A DNA stretch of 27,003 nt, from the NCBI GenBank assembly GCA_964408185.1, contig CAYOYK010000033.1:1-27003 (forward strand). Reading direction: 5' to 3'. Positions 1 through 8,687 of this stretch are shown piece by piece; the first letter of the stretch is position 1, and every line of letters starts with the position of its first letter. This stretch comes from CAYOYK01 sp964408185. GTDB lineage: Bacteria > Bacillota > Clostridia > Christensenellales > Aristaeellaceae. A program made the translations under genes and the position numbers. The notes under the pieces are model-generated. The model was not told the DNA's origin, did not search any database, and saw only the letters and a list, made by a program, of their open reading frames with translations.

Positions 1-1935
1 AACGGCGACCAGATCGACCTGCGCAAGCTGGGCGAGGCGCTGGGCTGCGAGGTGGCGGAGACCTCCGCGCTCAAGGGCGAGGGCAGCGTAGCGGTCGCCC
101 GGAAGGCCGCCGCGCTGGCGCGCAAGGGCAAGCGCAACGATATGCCGCATGTGTTCGCGGGCAGCGTGGAGCGCGCGCTGACGCGCATCGAGACCTTGGT
201 CAGCCGCCGAGAGGGCGACGCTCCCATGAACGCGGGCCTCGCCCGCTGGTACGCCGTCAAGCTGTTCGAGCGGGACGAAAAGGTGAACGCCGAGAGGAAG
301 CTTCCGCAGGAGACACGCGACCAAATCGAGGAAGCCATCCAGGCCTGCGAGGCCGAGATGGACGACGACGCGGAATCCATCATCACCAACCAGCGCTACG
401 CCTATATCAACAAGCTGGTCAGCACCTGCGTGCGCAAGGGCAAGCCCAAGGGCGCGCTGACCGCCAGCGACAAGATCGACCGAATCATCACCAACCGTTG
501 GGCGGCGCTGCCGATTTTTGCCCTCATCATGTTCCTTGTTTATTACGTCAGCGTCACCACCATCGGCACAATCGTGACCGACTTCACCAACGACACCTTC
601 GTGGGCGAATGGATTCAAGCGCCCGTGATGGCTTGGCTGACAAACATCGGCTGCGCGGATTGGCTGGTCGGGCTGATCGGCGACGGCATCATCGGCGGCG
701 TGGGCGCGGTGATTGGCTTTGTGCCGCAAATGCTGGTGCTGTTCTTCTTCCTCGCCATTCTGGAGGATGTGGGCTACATGAGCCGCGTCGCCTTCATCAT
801 GGATAGGATTTTCCGCAAGTTCGGCTTGAGCGGCAAGAGCTTCATTCCGATGCTGATTAGTTCCGGCTGCGGCGTGCCCGGCATCATGGCGAGTCGTACC
901 ATCGAAAACGACCGCGACCGCAAAATGACCATCATGACCACGACCTTCATTCCCTGCGGCGCGAAAATGCCGATTGTGGGCTTGATCGCGGGCGCGCTGT
1001 TCCACAACGCAGGCTGGGTCGCATTCACGGCGTACATGATCGGCGTAGCGGCGGTGATCGTTAGCGGCATTATCCTCAAAAAGACAAAGATGTTTGCGGG
1101 CGACCCTGCGCCCTTCGTGATGGAGCTTCCCGCCTACCACGCGCCCTCTTGGAAGAACGTGCTGCACTCCATGTGGGAGCGCGGCTGGAGCTTCATCAAG
1201 CGCGCCGGTACGGTGATCGTGGTGGCGAGCATCCTCATCTGGTTCACCAGCGGTTACGGCTGGACGGCGCACCAGCAGGAAGTGACCGCCGCCGACGGCA
1301 CGGTGACGATGGAAGCTGTCGAGGGTGGCGCGACCACATTCGGTGCAGTCGAGGACATGGACGAAAGCATGCTGGGCAAGGTGGGCAGCGCGGCTGCGCC
1401 GGTGTTCAGCCCGCTGGGCTTCGGCAACTGGCAGTCCACCGTGGCGACCGTCATGGGCTTGGTTGCGAAGGAGGAGGTCGTGGGCGTGTTCGGCGTGCTG
1501 TACGGCGTGGATAACGACGACACCGCCGCCGCGGACATCATCGACGATGCGGACATGACCGACGACGAGAAGGCTGCGGCGCTGTCTCCCATTATGGCGG
1601 CGTTTGACGCTTCCAGCGGCGGTCACGGACAGCTTGCGGCGTTCTGCTTCCTGATCTTTAACCTCTTGTGTGCGCCGTGCTTTGCGGCGATGGGCGCAAT
1701 CAAGCGGGAGATGAACAACGGCAAGTGGACAGCGTTCGCCATCGGGTATCAATGCGTGTTCGCCTACATCGTGGGGCTGATTGTGTATCAGCTGGGGCTG
1801 CTGTTTGTGGGCGGCGGCTTCACGGGCTGGACGGTTGCGGCGATTCTGCTGCTGATCGGCATGCTGTACATGCTCCTGCGCAAGAACCGCTACGACGAAT
1901 CTCACTTCACCCAAAAGATCAAGATGGAAGCGTAA
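1..1935 (+). CDS. feoB: Ferrous iron transport protein B (FeoB), 5'-truncated by window edge
   Basis: FeoB is the inner-membrane Fe(II) permease with a cytoplasmic GTPase domain. The frame is open from base 1, so the gene starts outside the window; 644 residues are visible and most of the G domain is missing. The first residues hold the G5 motif (ETSALKG, about residues 20-26), followed by the helical spacer domain. The membrane core then has paired Gate segments with the FeoB cysteine motifs GCGVPG and PCGAKMP and, near the C terminus, LLCAPCFAAMGAIKRE. A soluble loop of about 85 residues (near residues 420-505) separates the last two membrane blocks. The gene is followed after 26 bp by a FeoB-associated Cys-rich peptide gene and a terminator, so it is the end of a feo operon; feoA would be expected upstream. 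Identity is very secure. Confidence 0.97.
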   Translation, partial: NGDQIDLRKLGEALGCEVAETSALKGEGSVAVARKAAALARKGKRNDMPHVFAGSVERALTRIETLVSRREGDAPMNAGLARWYAVKLFERDEKVNAERKLPQETRDQIEEAIQACEAEMDDDAESIITNQRYAYINKLVSTCVRKGKPKGALTASDKIDRIITNRWAALPIFALIMFLVYYVSVTTIGTIVTDFTNDTFVGEWIQAPVMAWLTNIGCADWLVGLIGDGIIGGVGAVIGFVPQMLVLFFFLAILEDVGYMSRVAFIMDRIFRKFGLSGKSFIPMLISSGCGVPGIMASRTIENDRDRKMTIMTTTFIPCGAKMPIVGLIAGALFHNAGWVAFTAYMIGVAAVIVSGIILKKTKMFAGDPAPFVMELPAYHAPSWKNVLHSMWERGWSFIKRAGTVIVVASILIWFTSGYGWTAHQQEVTAADGTVTMEAVEGGATTFGAVEDMDESMLGKVGSAAAPVFSPLGFGNWQSTVATVMGLVAKEEVVGVFGVLYGVDNDDTAAADIIDDADMTDDEKAAALSPIMAAFDASSGGHGQLAAFCFLIFNLLCAPCFAAMGAIKREMNNGKWTAFAIGYQCVFAYIVGLIVYQLGLLFVGGGFTGWTVAAILLLIGMLYMLLRKNRYDESHFTQKIKMEA

Positions 1936-1961
1936 GGCTTCCGACGAAAGGACGTGTGGCT

Positions 1962-2114
1962 ATGGCGACTTGGATTGTCGGCGGGGTACTGGTGCTGATT
2001 GTGGGCGCGATTGTGTGGAAGCTGGTCAAGGACAAGAAAAGCGGCAAGAGCGCCTGCGCGTGCGGCGGCGATTGCGCCCATTGTCACGCGGCGTGCTCCT
2101 CTCAGCCAAAATAA
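1962..2114 (+). CDS. FeoB-associated Cys-rich membrane protein
   Basis: This is a 50-residue peptide. One N-terminal membrane helix (WIVGGVLVLIVGAIVWKLV, residues 4-22) is followed by a short basic linker and a cysteine cluster (ACACGGDCAHCHAAC, residues 31-45) with five Cys and two His, suited to binding iron. This is the layout of the small FeoB-associated Cys-rich family found next to feoB in many Bacillota. The exact role is unknown; a metal relay or assembly factor for FeoB is usually supposed. It starts at ATG 1962 behind GAAAGGA and lies 26 bp after feoB on the same strand, directly before a terminator. It is probably co-transcribed with feoB. Confidence 0.9.
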   Translation: MATWIVGGVLVLIVGAIVWKLVKDKKSGKSACACGGDCAHCHAACSSQPK

Positions 2115-2122
2115 GATTTGCG

Positions 2123-2153
2123 GGGGCGTGGGATGGTTCTCGCGCCCCTTTTA
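2123..2153 (+). terminator. Rho-independent terminator of the feo operon
   Basis: GGGGCG (2123-2128) pairs with CGCCCC (2143-2148). The stem extends inward by a wobble and GGGA/TCTC around a TGGT loop, giving about 11 bp, and is followed by TTTTA. It lies 9 bp after the stop of the Cys-rich gene. Confidence 0.85.
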
Positions 2154-2178
2154 TCTGTCATGAAAAGGAGAAGGGGTT

Positions 2179-2268
2179 ATGACCGCGTCACAAATACGAT
2201 GTCTGCTTTCGCCTGCGGGTTTGGCTGATGGAGCGTTTAGGCTTTCATACGTTTTTCAAATGGAATGA
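2179..2268 (+). CDS. Possible 29-aa peptide with a strong ribosome binding site
   Basis: An ATG at 2179 follows AAGGAGAAGGGG with good spacing and opens a 29-codon frame ending at 2268. The sequence (MTASQIRC...) resembles nothing I know. It overlaps, in another frame, a stretch that looks more like an old protein end (2183-2380). The ribosome binding site may therefore be the relic start of a gene that has since been frameshifted. A real small protein or leader peptide is possible but weakly supported. Confidence 0.2.
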   Translation: MTASQIRCLLSPAGLADGAFRLSYVFQME

Positions 2269-2380
2269 GGCCGAATTTGTTCGTTTCTTGGGGCAAAACG
2301 GTTTCATGGTGAAAAAATCTGCTACTAGCAAGCCCGAACAGAATCGAACCAAGCGAAGCTCGGAACCAAAAAACCAATGA
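2183..2380 (+). pseudogene. Possible C-terminal remnant of a lost gene (methyltransferase-like?)
   Basis: The frame open from 2183 to the stop at 2380 reads ...LMERLGFHTFFKW, NEAEFVRFLGQNGFMV, and then a Lys/Ser/Glu-rich tail. The pattern of an amphipathic helix followed by a GF-hydrophobic strand resembles the C-terminal end of class I SAM-dependent methyltransferases. No start codon or upstream domain exists in this frame, because a stop lies at 2180-2182. If it is real, it is the tail of a gene whose body was deleted between the feo terminator and this point. The assignment rests on a short motif-like impression only. Nothing else supportable is seen in 2381-2611 apart from the ribosome binding site of the next gene. 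Confidence 0.22.
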
Positions 2381-2611
2381 AATCAACGCTTTTCGGAGCT
2401 GATCAGCGCTGAAAAAGCAATCCGAGAGGCTCGTGGCTGATAAGCGGTTTGATTGAGGACGCGTGAGCATGAAGGGCAGCGAAAGCGCCCTGATAATCAG
2501 CCTCCGGAAAGAACAAATACATTTCACATTTCATCCATCCTTGCTTCACATTTGATGCATAGAATCAATACGGTCAAATCCCAAAGAGCTTGCGAACGAG
2601 GAGGAATCCCT

Positions 2612-4789
2612 ATGAAAAGAATACTGTCCGTTTTCATGTGCCTGATGATGCTCCTGACCTGCGTGAGCGTCGCGGGCGCGGAAAGCGAGAGCGGCGATCG
2701 GGCCGCGATTGAGGAAGCGCTGAACCTGAAAAACAACGCGGAGCAGGCGTGGACCTATTCCGCGAGCGCCGACGCCTGGACGCTGTCGGTCGTGTCGGCA
2801 GTCGCGTATCCTGAAATTGCCGACGAAGAAGGCGTTTCCGTGTGCGTTCCCGGCGCGTATGTAACGGGTCTGGATACCGACGGCGACGGAACCGCTGATG
2901 TGACGGCCGACGCCGCGACCGACGCGGTCAAGGGCGCGCTGGTCATCGATTATGACGCGCAGATCACCAGCAGCAACGGTCAGGTTTATACCGCCGCGAC
3001 CGCACCCGTCATTCTGAACACCGGCGCGGCGGGCTACAGCGAGCAGCAAAACAGCGTCGCCTCCGCAGCCTATGCCGCAGAGGGCTATATCAACGTGGCC
3101 TGCGGCAATCGCGGCAAGCAGTCCACCGTTCCCGACGCGGACGGCAACAGCCGTTATACCGGCGACGCGCCGTGCTGCCTGGTCGATCAGAAGGCCGCCT
3201 CGCGCTATGTGAAATATAACATCCTGCTGGGCAATCTGCCCGGAAACGTGAACTATCTCGTTTCCACCGGCGGCTCCGGAGGCGGCGCGCACGCGGCCAT
3301 GTTCGCGGCAACCTCCAACAATGCCGATTTCTACGACTATCAAATCGCGGTCGGTGCGGTCGGCGTATACAAGAATGCCGACGGCAGCTACTCTACCGCC
3401 GTGACCATCGACGGAACCGAGTACGAGCTGTCCGACGGCGCGTGGGGATGCGTCGCGTACAGCGCCATCACCTCCCTGCAGGAGGCCGATATGTGCATGG
3501 CCTTCGAGTATTCCTTGGACACAGCCTACGACTTCGGCAGCAGCTTCCAAAAACAGCTGGCCGAGTATTTATCCGCCGAGTACATGACCTATATCAACGA
3601 CCAGAATCTGACCGTGAGCGAGGCCGCGGTCGGCTTTGACCTGAATGCCGACAGCGACACGGAGGATATCGTCGCGCTGACCATCGAGTACGATTTGTCG
3701 GCGCATCCCGAAACGAACGGCTATTACGGCACTTACCTCGACCTGTATCTGGCGGAGTTCCAGTCCAACCTGCAATGGTATCTGGACAACCTTGATTATG
3801 CCGAGGGCTGGACGTGGTTTGGTACGGACGGCGTTGCCCTGAGCGATGAAGCGGTCGCCGCTATGACGAGCGCCGACAAGGCGGAAGCCTTCCTTGCGGG
3901 GCGGTATGCCAAGAGCGCAACGGGCGGTTCCGGCGGTATGGGCGGCGGCATGGCGGACAGAACCGGCACGCCTGACGGCAATATGGGCAACGCCCCTGAT
4001 GGCAACCCGCCCACCGACTTGGGCGGCGCTCCCGATGGAAACGCACCCGCCAACGCGAATGGCGCAAAGGACAAAGTCGGCACGCCGGATGCGGGCACGA
4101 CGCAATCCGCCACGGGCGGTACGGATTCCGCCAGCTATGCGAGCTTTGAGGACATGCTGGCGGCATATCAGACGGACATCGCGGCGATCAACGCGGGCGA
4201 CGCCTACGGCAACAACATCGTTGCGCTGTACAATCCGCTCAACTACATCGGCGCGGAGGGTACGCAAGGCCCGACTTGGACGCGCATCGTTATGGGCGCG
4301 GCAGAGGGCGATATGTCCATGTTCTCGTCGCTGAATCTGGAAATCGCTTGGCTGAACAGCGGCACCGATGCGGTGATCGAATGGCAATGGGACGGCGGAC
4401 ACGTGCCCAGCGAAGTCCTCGGCGATTCCCTTGCGCTGTACGTGGACGAGATGTACGGGAAGTACGTGGCAGGAGCGGTTTCCGTGGCCAAAGCGACGGC
4501 GGAGGCGTTGACCGCCAACGGCACGGCGGCCGAAGCCAGCGGCGCGGACTTGACCTCGTGGGTGAACGCCGACGACCTGTCCAGCGTCTCCTTTCCCCTT
4601 GCGGACGCGGCCGCCTATCGCACGGCGGGCGCGAGCAAGGCGATCCCCGGCTTCGACGTGATGGACTACGGGCAGGAGGACTACGTATTCGGCGACAGCG
4701 TCTCCGACGCGCGGCATTGGGACGCGAATGTGCTTAAGGTGCTTGAGGAGCATGCCGATACGCTGAGTCCGTTGTTCAACCAAAATTAA
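2612..4789 (+). CDS. Secreted tannase-like alpha/beta hydrolase
   Basis: This is a 725-residue exported protein. The start at ATG 2612 is set by GAGGAGG 9 bp upstream and gives a clean signal peptide (MKRILSVFMCLMMLLTCVSVAGA, cleavage near residue 23). The nucleophile elbow is STGGSGGGAHAAM with Ser222, the Gly-x-Ser-Gly-Gly-Gly type of bacterial tannases and feruloyl-esterase relatives. The C-terminal DYVFGDSVSDARHWD probably supplies the catalytic His. Other visible parts are an Asp-rich loop DTDGDGTAD (88-96, possibly calcium binding) and a long Gly/Pro/Asn linker (about residues 440-510) with repeated PDGN units that splits the hydrolase domain. The likely role is extracellular hydrolysis of plant phenolic or similar esters; the substrate is inferred only from the motif. 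It stands alone, with a strong terminator behind it. Confidence 0.72.
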   Translation: MKRILSVFMCLMMLLTCVSVAGAESESGDRAAIEEALNLKNNAEQAWTYSASADAWTLSVVSAVAYPEIADEEGVSVCVPGAYVTGLDTDGDGTADVTADAATDAVKGALVIDYDAQITSSNGQVYTAATAPVILNTGAAGYSEQQNSVASAAYAAEGYINVACGNRGKQSTVPDADGNSRYTGDAPCCLVDQKAASRYVKYNILLGNLPGNVNYLVSTGGSGGGAHAAMFAATSNNADFYDYQIAVGAVGVYKNADGSYSTAVTIDGTEYELSDGAWGCVAYSAITSLQEADMCMAFEYSLDTAYDFGSSFQKQLAEYLSAEYMTYINDQNLTVSEAAVGFDLNADSDTEDIVALTIEYDLSAHPETNGYYGTYLDLYLAEFQSNLQWYLDNLDYAEGWTWFGTDGVALSDEAVAAMTSADKAEAFLAGRYAKSATGGSGGMGGGMADRTGTPDGNMGNAPDGNPPTDLGGAPDGNAPANANGAKDKVGTPDAGTTQSATGGTDSASYASFEDMLAAYQTDIAAINAGDAYGNNIVALYNPLNYIGAEGTQGPTWTRIVMGAAEGDMSMFSSLNLEIAWLNSGTDAVIEWQWDGGHVPSEVLGDSLALYVDEMYGKYVAGAVSVAKATAEALTANGTAAEASGADLTSWVNADDLSSVSFPLADAAAYRTAGASKAIPGFDVMDYGQEDYVFGDSVSDARHWDANVLKVLEEHADTLSPLFNQN

Positions 4790-4806
4790 CAAGGCAAGCA
4801 AAAGAG

Positions 4807-4853
4807 ACGGACAGGGAGAAGCCCTTGCGGCGCGGGGCTCTCCCTGTCCGTTT
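4807..4853 (+). terminator. Strong terminator after the tannase-like gene
   Basis: ACGGACAGGGAG (4807-4818) pairs perfectly with CTCCCTGTCCGT (4840-4851). AGCCC/GGGCT extends the stem inward, and TTTG follows. It begins 18 bp after the stop at 4789. Confidence 0.85.
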
Positions 4854-4944
4854 GTGTTGAATTGGCGAGCAAGCGGGACGTTGCGGGCGAGGAGCTTGGC
4901 AGGGTTCGAAAGGCGGCCGGACTGGCGTTCTTCTTTTTTTGAAG

Positions 4945-4974
4945 AAAAACCCCGCTCCCCCAAAGAGAGCGGGG
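4945..4974 (-). terminator. Terminator of the leftward lipoprotein gene
   Basis: CCCCGCTC (4950-4957) and GAGCGGGG (4967-4974) form an 8-bp stem. Read on the minus strand it is followed by TTTTTC, giving a Rho-independent terminator about 80 bp past the stop of the gene ending at 5055. Confidence 0.8.
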
Positions 4975-5054
4975 CGCAGGCGGCTGCACAATTGGGCTCT
5001 CCGCTCATTTTCATTGTTGACAGCCGGGCGGGCCCGGCTTGAGCATCCGGATGT

Positions 5055-6197
5055 TTACAGCCCGCTGTTCTTATACAGGATGCAGGCTCTTGCGACCCAA
5101 GCCGAGTCGGCGCAGACAAGCGGATAAGCATGATCCGGGGCGATCGTTTGAGAATAGCTGCGGAAGTACCGCAAGGATCGCTGCCCGTCGCCCATAAGCA
5201 CCGCCGCGTAGACAAGGCAGCCGAAGCAGTATTCATTCGGCGAGGCGTTCCGGTCCGCCAGCGCGACCCAATCAACGCTTGCGCACAGCTTCTCGTACAG
5301 CGCGCGCGCCCTGTCTCCGTCGGCCGGTATCAGCTCATAAATGACCGGGAACATCTGCGCATACGCGCTCATATACAGCTCCGACCAATCAAACGGCTCG
5401 GCGGCTCCGTTTTCATCCAGCGCATACTCATACCGCTGCTCGCCGTCGTTCCAGAACCGCTCCTCAACGCTCCGACGCACCGATTGCGCCCGCGTATCCG
5501 CGCTGATGCGGAACGCCGCCGAACCGGGGTATCGCGCTTCCTCCGCAAAAACGGATGCAAACAGGTTGGCAGCAGCGCTCAGCCCGGCATAAACCTCGCA
5601 CTGATCCGTCAGGTAAAACACCGGATAGCTGGGCTTTGCAACAGTCAGCCCGTCGGTCATTGTGGAAAGCAGCGTCGTCACAAGCCCGCAGACGTCCTGA
5701 TAATGCGCTTCCGCCAGCGACGGGTCGCCTGACGCCTGCGTATATTCGTTCAGCGTGAAAAGCAAAAGCCCAAGATATGAATCAGACGCGTCATAGTCGC
5801 CTGTTGAGATCTCCGCAACAGGTTCCCCGGCCTCCATCGTCACGGTATAGTCGCAGATCGTATCGGTCAGGCCAAGCTGATCCGGCTGTCGGTTGAGATG
5901 GGCAAAGCTCCACGTGAGATAATTACGCACCGCCGTCACAGCCTCGCCGTCTCCCGATTCCAGCAGCGCCAGAGCGGTTTCGTAGGCAAAGTAGGGATTG
6001 ATACATGCCTCGCCGTCGCTCTCCGGGTAGTACAGCAACGCCCCGTCCGACAGCTGCGAGGTCAGAAGCCAGCTTATTTCCGATTGTGAAAGCGCACCGA
6101 CGCAATCAGGATCGACCCTGCTCGGCTCATATGCGCAGGATGCTGCCAGAATGCCCGCGAGCAACGCTGCGAGCGCCGCGATCAACCGCATTCTCAC
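5055..6197 (-). CDS. Lipoprotein with probable six-hairpin (alpha/alpha) glycosidase-like fold
   Basis: The product is about 380 residues. The likely start is GTG at 6197, eight bases after GGGAGAA; ATG 6191 is an alternative two codons in. Either gives an N-terminal hydrophobic stretch ending in a lipobox (LAAS-Cys), so the protein is membrane-anchored outside the cell. The body is helical with repeated aromatic-rich segments such as YFAYETALALLESGD, SYLGLLLFTLNEYTQAS and WNDGEQRYEYALDENG. This resembles the (alpha/alpha)6 barrels of GH8, GH9 and GH88-type enzymes, but I see no secure catalytic signature, so no reaction is claimed. It is transcribed alone, leftward, with its own terminator. 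The 241 bp upstream to rhaD show no clear promoter or other gene. Confidence 0.7.
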   Translation of the reverse strand: MRMRLIAALAALLAGILAASCAYEPSRVDPDCVGALSQSEISWLLTSQLSDGALLYYPESDGEACINPYFAYETALALLESGDGEAVTAVRNYLTWSFAHLNRQPDQLGLTDTICDYTVTMEAGEPVAEISTGDYDASDSYLGLLLFTLNEYTQASGDPSLAEAHYQDVCGLVTTLLSTMTDGLTVAKPSYPVFYLTDQCEVYAGLSAAANLFASVFAEEARYPGSAAFRISADTRAQSVRRSVEERFWNDGEQRYEYALDENGAAEPFDWSELYMSAYAQMFPVIYELIPADGDRARALYEKLCASVDWVALADRNASPNEYCFGCLVYAAVLMGDGQRSLRYFRSYSQTIAPDHAYPLVCADSAWVARACILYKNSGL

Positions 6198-6438
6198 GCT
6201 TTCTTTCTCCCAAAGCTCGATTTGTCCGCCGCGCAAACAAGAGACAGCCGGCGGGCAACGGCGCACCCGCTTTGGATCCAATCGCTTTCTCCGCTTTCGT
6301 TCTCGATGACTTCGTATCCGCGCGTCCCCGCCGACCGACGAATCCCGCAGGCGAAAAAGCGCCGTTCCTCATTTCTCCTTTGGGCAGATCAGCCTTCCCG
6401 TTTCAGCCCATCGGCCCCGCATTCGCCCAAAAGCGCTC

Positions 6439-7254
6439 TTACTCGCAAAGATACCCATCTCGCGCTTTGATGTGAAAGCGCGCCTCCAGCTGGTGCATCT
6501 GCTCGTCCGTAATGGTGTTGACCAAGGGCAGGTGCGCAATTTTCATGTAGATTTCTGCCGCCTTCTCGGCGGTCTCAATCAAGCCAAAGGTTTCATCCAA
6601 GTCTGCGCCTGCGCCGTAGATGCCGTGCTGGCCCCATACGACCAGCCGCGCGGTTTGCATCTTTTCGGCAGTTGCCTCGCCGATCTCGTTTGTGCCGCAG
6701 AGCATCCACGGGAGGACGTTCACGCCGTCCGGGAACACCACCACGCACTCGGTGCACATCTGCCACAGGGTGCGCGTAAAGGCGCGCTCGTCAAGGCTGT
6801 GCACATAGGTCATGGCCAAAAGATTGGCGGGATGGCAGTGCATCACGACGCGATTGTTCGGGTTCACCTTCAGGCGCGCCACATGGCTCATCATGTGGGC
6901 GGGAAGCTCGCTGGTAAACTGACCGCCGTCCGTGAAACCCCACAGCAGCTCGGCAAGCTGTCCCCGCTGCGTCAAGCGGACAATGCCCAAGTTCTCATCC
7001 GGCGCGTACTGCACATTTTTGAAATACTTGCCCGTGCCGGTCACAAGGAAGCATTTGCCGTCCAGCGTCGGCGCGGTAAAGCCCGTGGGGATCGTGCGAA
7101 GCACGTCGCGGGTGTTCAGATATTGCGCGACGTCGTCCGCGGTAAGCAGCAGGGAGATGTTGCCGCCGTTGCGCTCGTCCCAGCCGTGCGCGTACATATT
7201 GGTGGCGGTGCGAACCATTTCAACCAGAAAGGGAGCGGTCAGGATGTCCTTCAT
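6439..7254 (-). CDS. rhaD: L-rhamnulose-1-phosphate aldolase
   Basis: This class II zinc aldolase cleaves L-rhamnulose 1-phosphate to dihydroxyacetone phosphate and L-lactaldehyde, the last step of cytoplasmic L-rhamnose breakdown. It is 271 residues, close to the 274 of E. coli RhaD. The zinc ligands are visible as His139 and His141 (VMHCHPANL) and His210 (VWGQHGIYGAG), and the catalytic Glu as Glu116 (TSELPAH). The N-terminal GWDERNGGNIS segment is typical of the family. The start at ATG 7254 lies behind AGGAGGAAACGC. It is the last gene of the leftward rha operon, 14 bp after the isomerase gene. The stop is at 6439; no convincing terminator was found after it. Confidence 0.95.
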   Translation of the reverse strand: MKDILTAPFLVEMVRTATNMYAHGWDERNGGNISLLLTADDVAQYLNTRDVLRTIPTGFTAPTLDGKCFLVTGTGKYFKNVQYAPDENLGIVRLTQRGQLAELLWGFTDGGQFTSELPAHMMSHVARLKVNPNNRVVMHCHPANLLAMTYVHSLDERAFTRTLWQMCTECVVVFPDGVNVLPWMLCGTNEIGEATAEKMQTARLVVWGQHGIYGAGADLDETFGLIETAEKAAEIYMKIAHLPLVNTITDEQMHQLEARFHIKARDGYLCE

Positions 7255-7268
7255 GGTGCGTTTCCTCC

Positions 7269-8687
7269 TCAGCGTGTAATCACGTCCACAGGGACGTTGA
7301 ATATCTTAGCGACCTTGAGCAGCGTTTCGATGTGCCGTCCGCTTGCCGCCGCCATGTGATGCGTCGGTCCCGCCTCGCTCCACTTGTCGCAGAACGCCCT
7401 TGCCCCGCAGGAAAAGCGCGTGCGCATATTGGTATCGCCAAATGTGAAGATCGGCCCGTCCTCATTGACGCCCTCCGCCACGACAAACTTGAAGCGTCCG
7501 TCCTTGTCCTGCGTCACGCCAAGATAGGTGACGGGGCCGAGGTGCGGATAGAACTGCGTCAGATACCCGCCGCCCGTTTTGCCGTGGAATACGGGGACAA
7601 TCTTTATGGTGGGCTTTTGAGCGGAGATATCCGCGTCGCCGGAGCCGGAATGCCCGATGATGCAGATATCCGCGTCAAAATCAATGGAATACATTTCGGA
7701 AAGCTGCCCCATGCCGGCAATCGTTTTGAGAATGCTCATCGCCATGGAAACCTTGATGTCACCCTCCACCGCGCAAGCCACGCCCTGCTTGATGAGCATG
7801 GAGAAGGCCGGAATCAGCATGGAATCCAGCACGCCGGCCTTCCCCTGCGCGTAGCCGTCGTAGTGCGACGCCACAAAGGCGATCTGCTCGGCTTTCACCC
7901 AACGCTCAAAGGCGATGACATACTTGGCCATCTCCCAAACCTTTTCGAGCGTGCCGCCGCCCTCGATCTCAAAGGTATCCAAAATCTCCTGCGCCTTTTG
8001 CCGAATCGCGTCGTCGTCGACGATGTCGTCGGCGATCGTCCACATTTTCTCCCAGTCGAATTGCTTTGTATAAAGCCCCATGCGGTGGTAGAGGTTCGTT
8101 TCGTCGATGTACAGGTCCATCATGCCGGGATAGGGCCGACCGATCTGCGCGAGGTTCGTATCGCGGAAGCGTCGGCGCACCTGCGCGGCGCGGCACCAGT
8201 CCTCGATCTCCGCTTGCAGCGCCGGGTCGCCGCCCTCGTCAACGCCGGTGATCACCGCGTGGCGCTTGCCCGCTCTTTCCAAGTCCGCCACCATTTCGCC
8301 CACCGCGCCGCAGGCGTACAGCTCGCCCAGCCACGTTGCGGTATCCGTATGCGCGTAATCGGGCGCGCGCTTTTTTTGCACATTCACCAGCACCACGGGC
8401 ACGTCCAGATCGCGCACCGCGGGGAGCATGTTGTAGGAGGTCGCATAGGTCAGTAATTGAAGGATGACCAAGTCCACGTCCGCGGCGCGGAACCTGTCGC
8501 CCGCCGCCATGGCAAGCTCCTTGGTGGTGACCATGCCGCCGTCGATCACCTCAACGCTGCTTGGAATGCGCTTTTTGAAGGCATCGTACTGCGCCGCAAA
8601 CTCCGACGGCAAGGACGGGAACTGCGGCAGGTACGCGCCCAACGCAATGGAAAAAACGCCGATTCGGGCTTTGGTTTCAATCAGCAT
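7269..8687 (-). CDS. L-fucose/L-arabinose isomerase-family protein, probable rhamnose isomerase substitute
   Basis: The 472-residue product belongs to the fucose/arabinose isomerase superfamily. It has an N-terminal Rossmann-like sugar-binding region (SIALGAYLPQFPSLP, then VDLVILQLLTYATSYNMLPAVRDL), a central domain and a C-terminal HHMAA-type end. It lies exactly between rhaB and rhaD, with its ATG overlapping the rhaB stop by 7 bp (AAGGAGG lies inside the rhaB end). It should therefore supply the aldose-ketose isomerization that precedes RhaB. It does not look like classical RhaA, which is a different TIM-barrel protein of about 420 residues. Whether it acts on rhamnose, fucose or several deoxy-sugars is inferred from position only. 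Family assignment is secure; substrate is not. Confidence 0.85.
   Translation of the reverse strand: MLIETKARIGVFSIALGAYLPQFPSLPSEFAAQYDAFKKRIPSSVEVIDGGMVTTKELAMAAGDRFRAADVDLVILQLLTYATSYNMLPAVRDLDVPVVLVNVQKKRAPDYAHTDTATWLGELYACGAVGEMVADLERAGKRHAVITGVDEGGDPALQAEIEDWCRAAQVRRRFRDTNLAQIGRPYPGMMDLYIDETNLYHRMGLYTKQFDWEKMWTIADDIVDDDAIRQKAQEILDTFEIEGGGTLEKVWEMAKYVIAFERWVKAEQIAFVASHYDGYAQGKAGVLDSMLIPAFSMLIKQGVACAVEGDIKVSMAMSILKTIAGMGQLSEMYSIDFDADICIIGHSGSGDADISAQKPTIKIVPVFHGKTGGGYLTQFYPHLGPVTYLGVTQDKDGRFKFVVAEGVNEDGPIFTFGDTNMRTRFSCGARAFCDKWSEAGPTHHMAAASGRHIETLLKVAKIFNVPVDVITR

Noticed and set aside
2546..3550. Long leftward ORF opposite the tannase-like gene
   Set aside because: A mirror frame of a GC-rich coding gene; the plus strand has signal peptide, motif and ribosome binding site.
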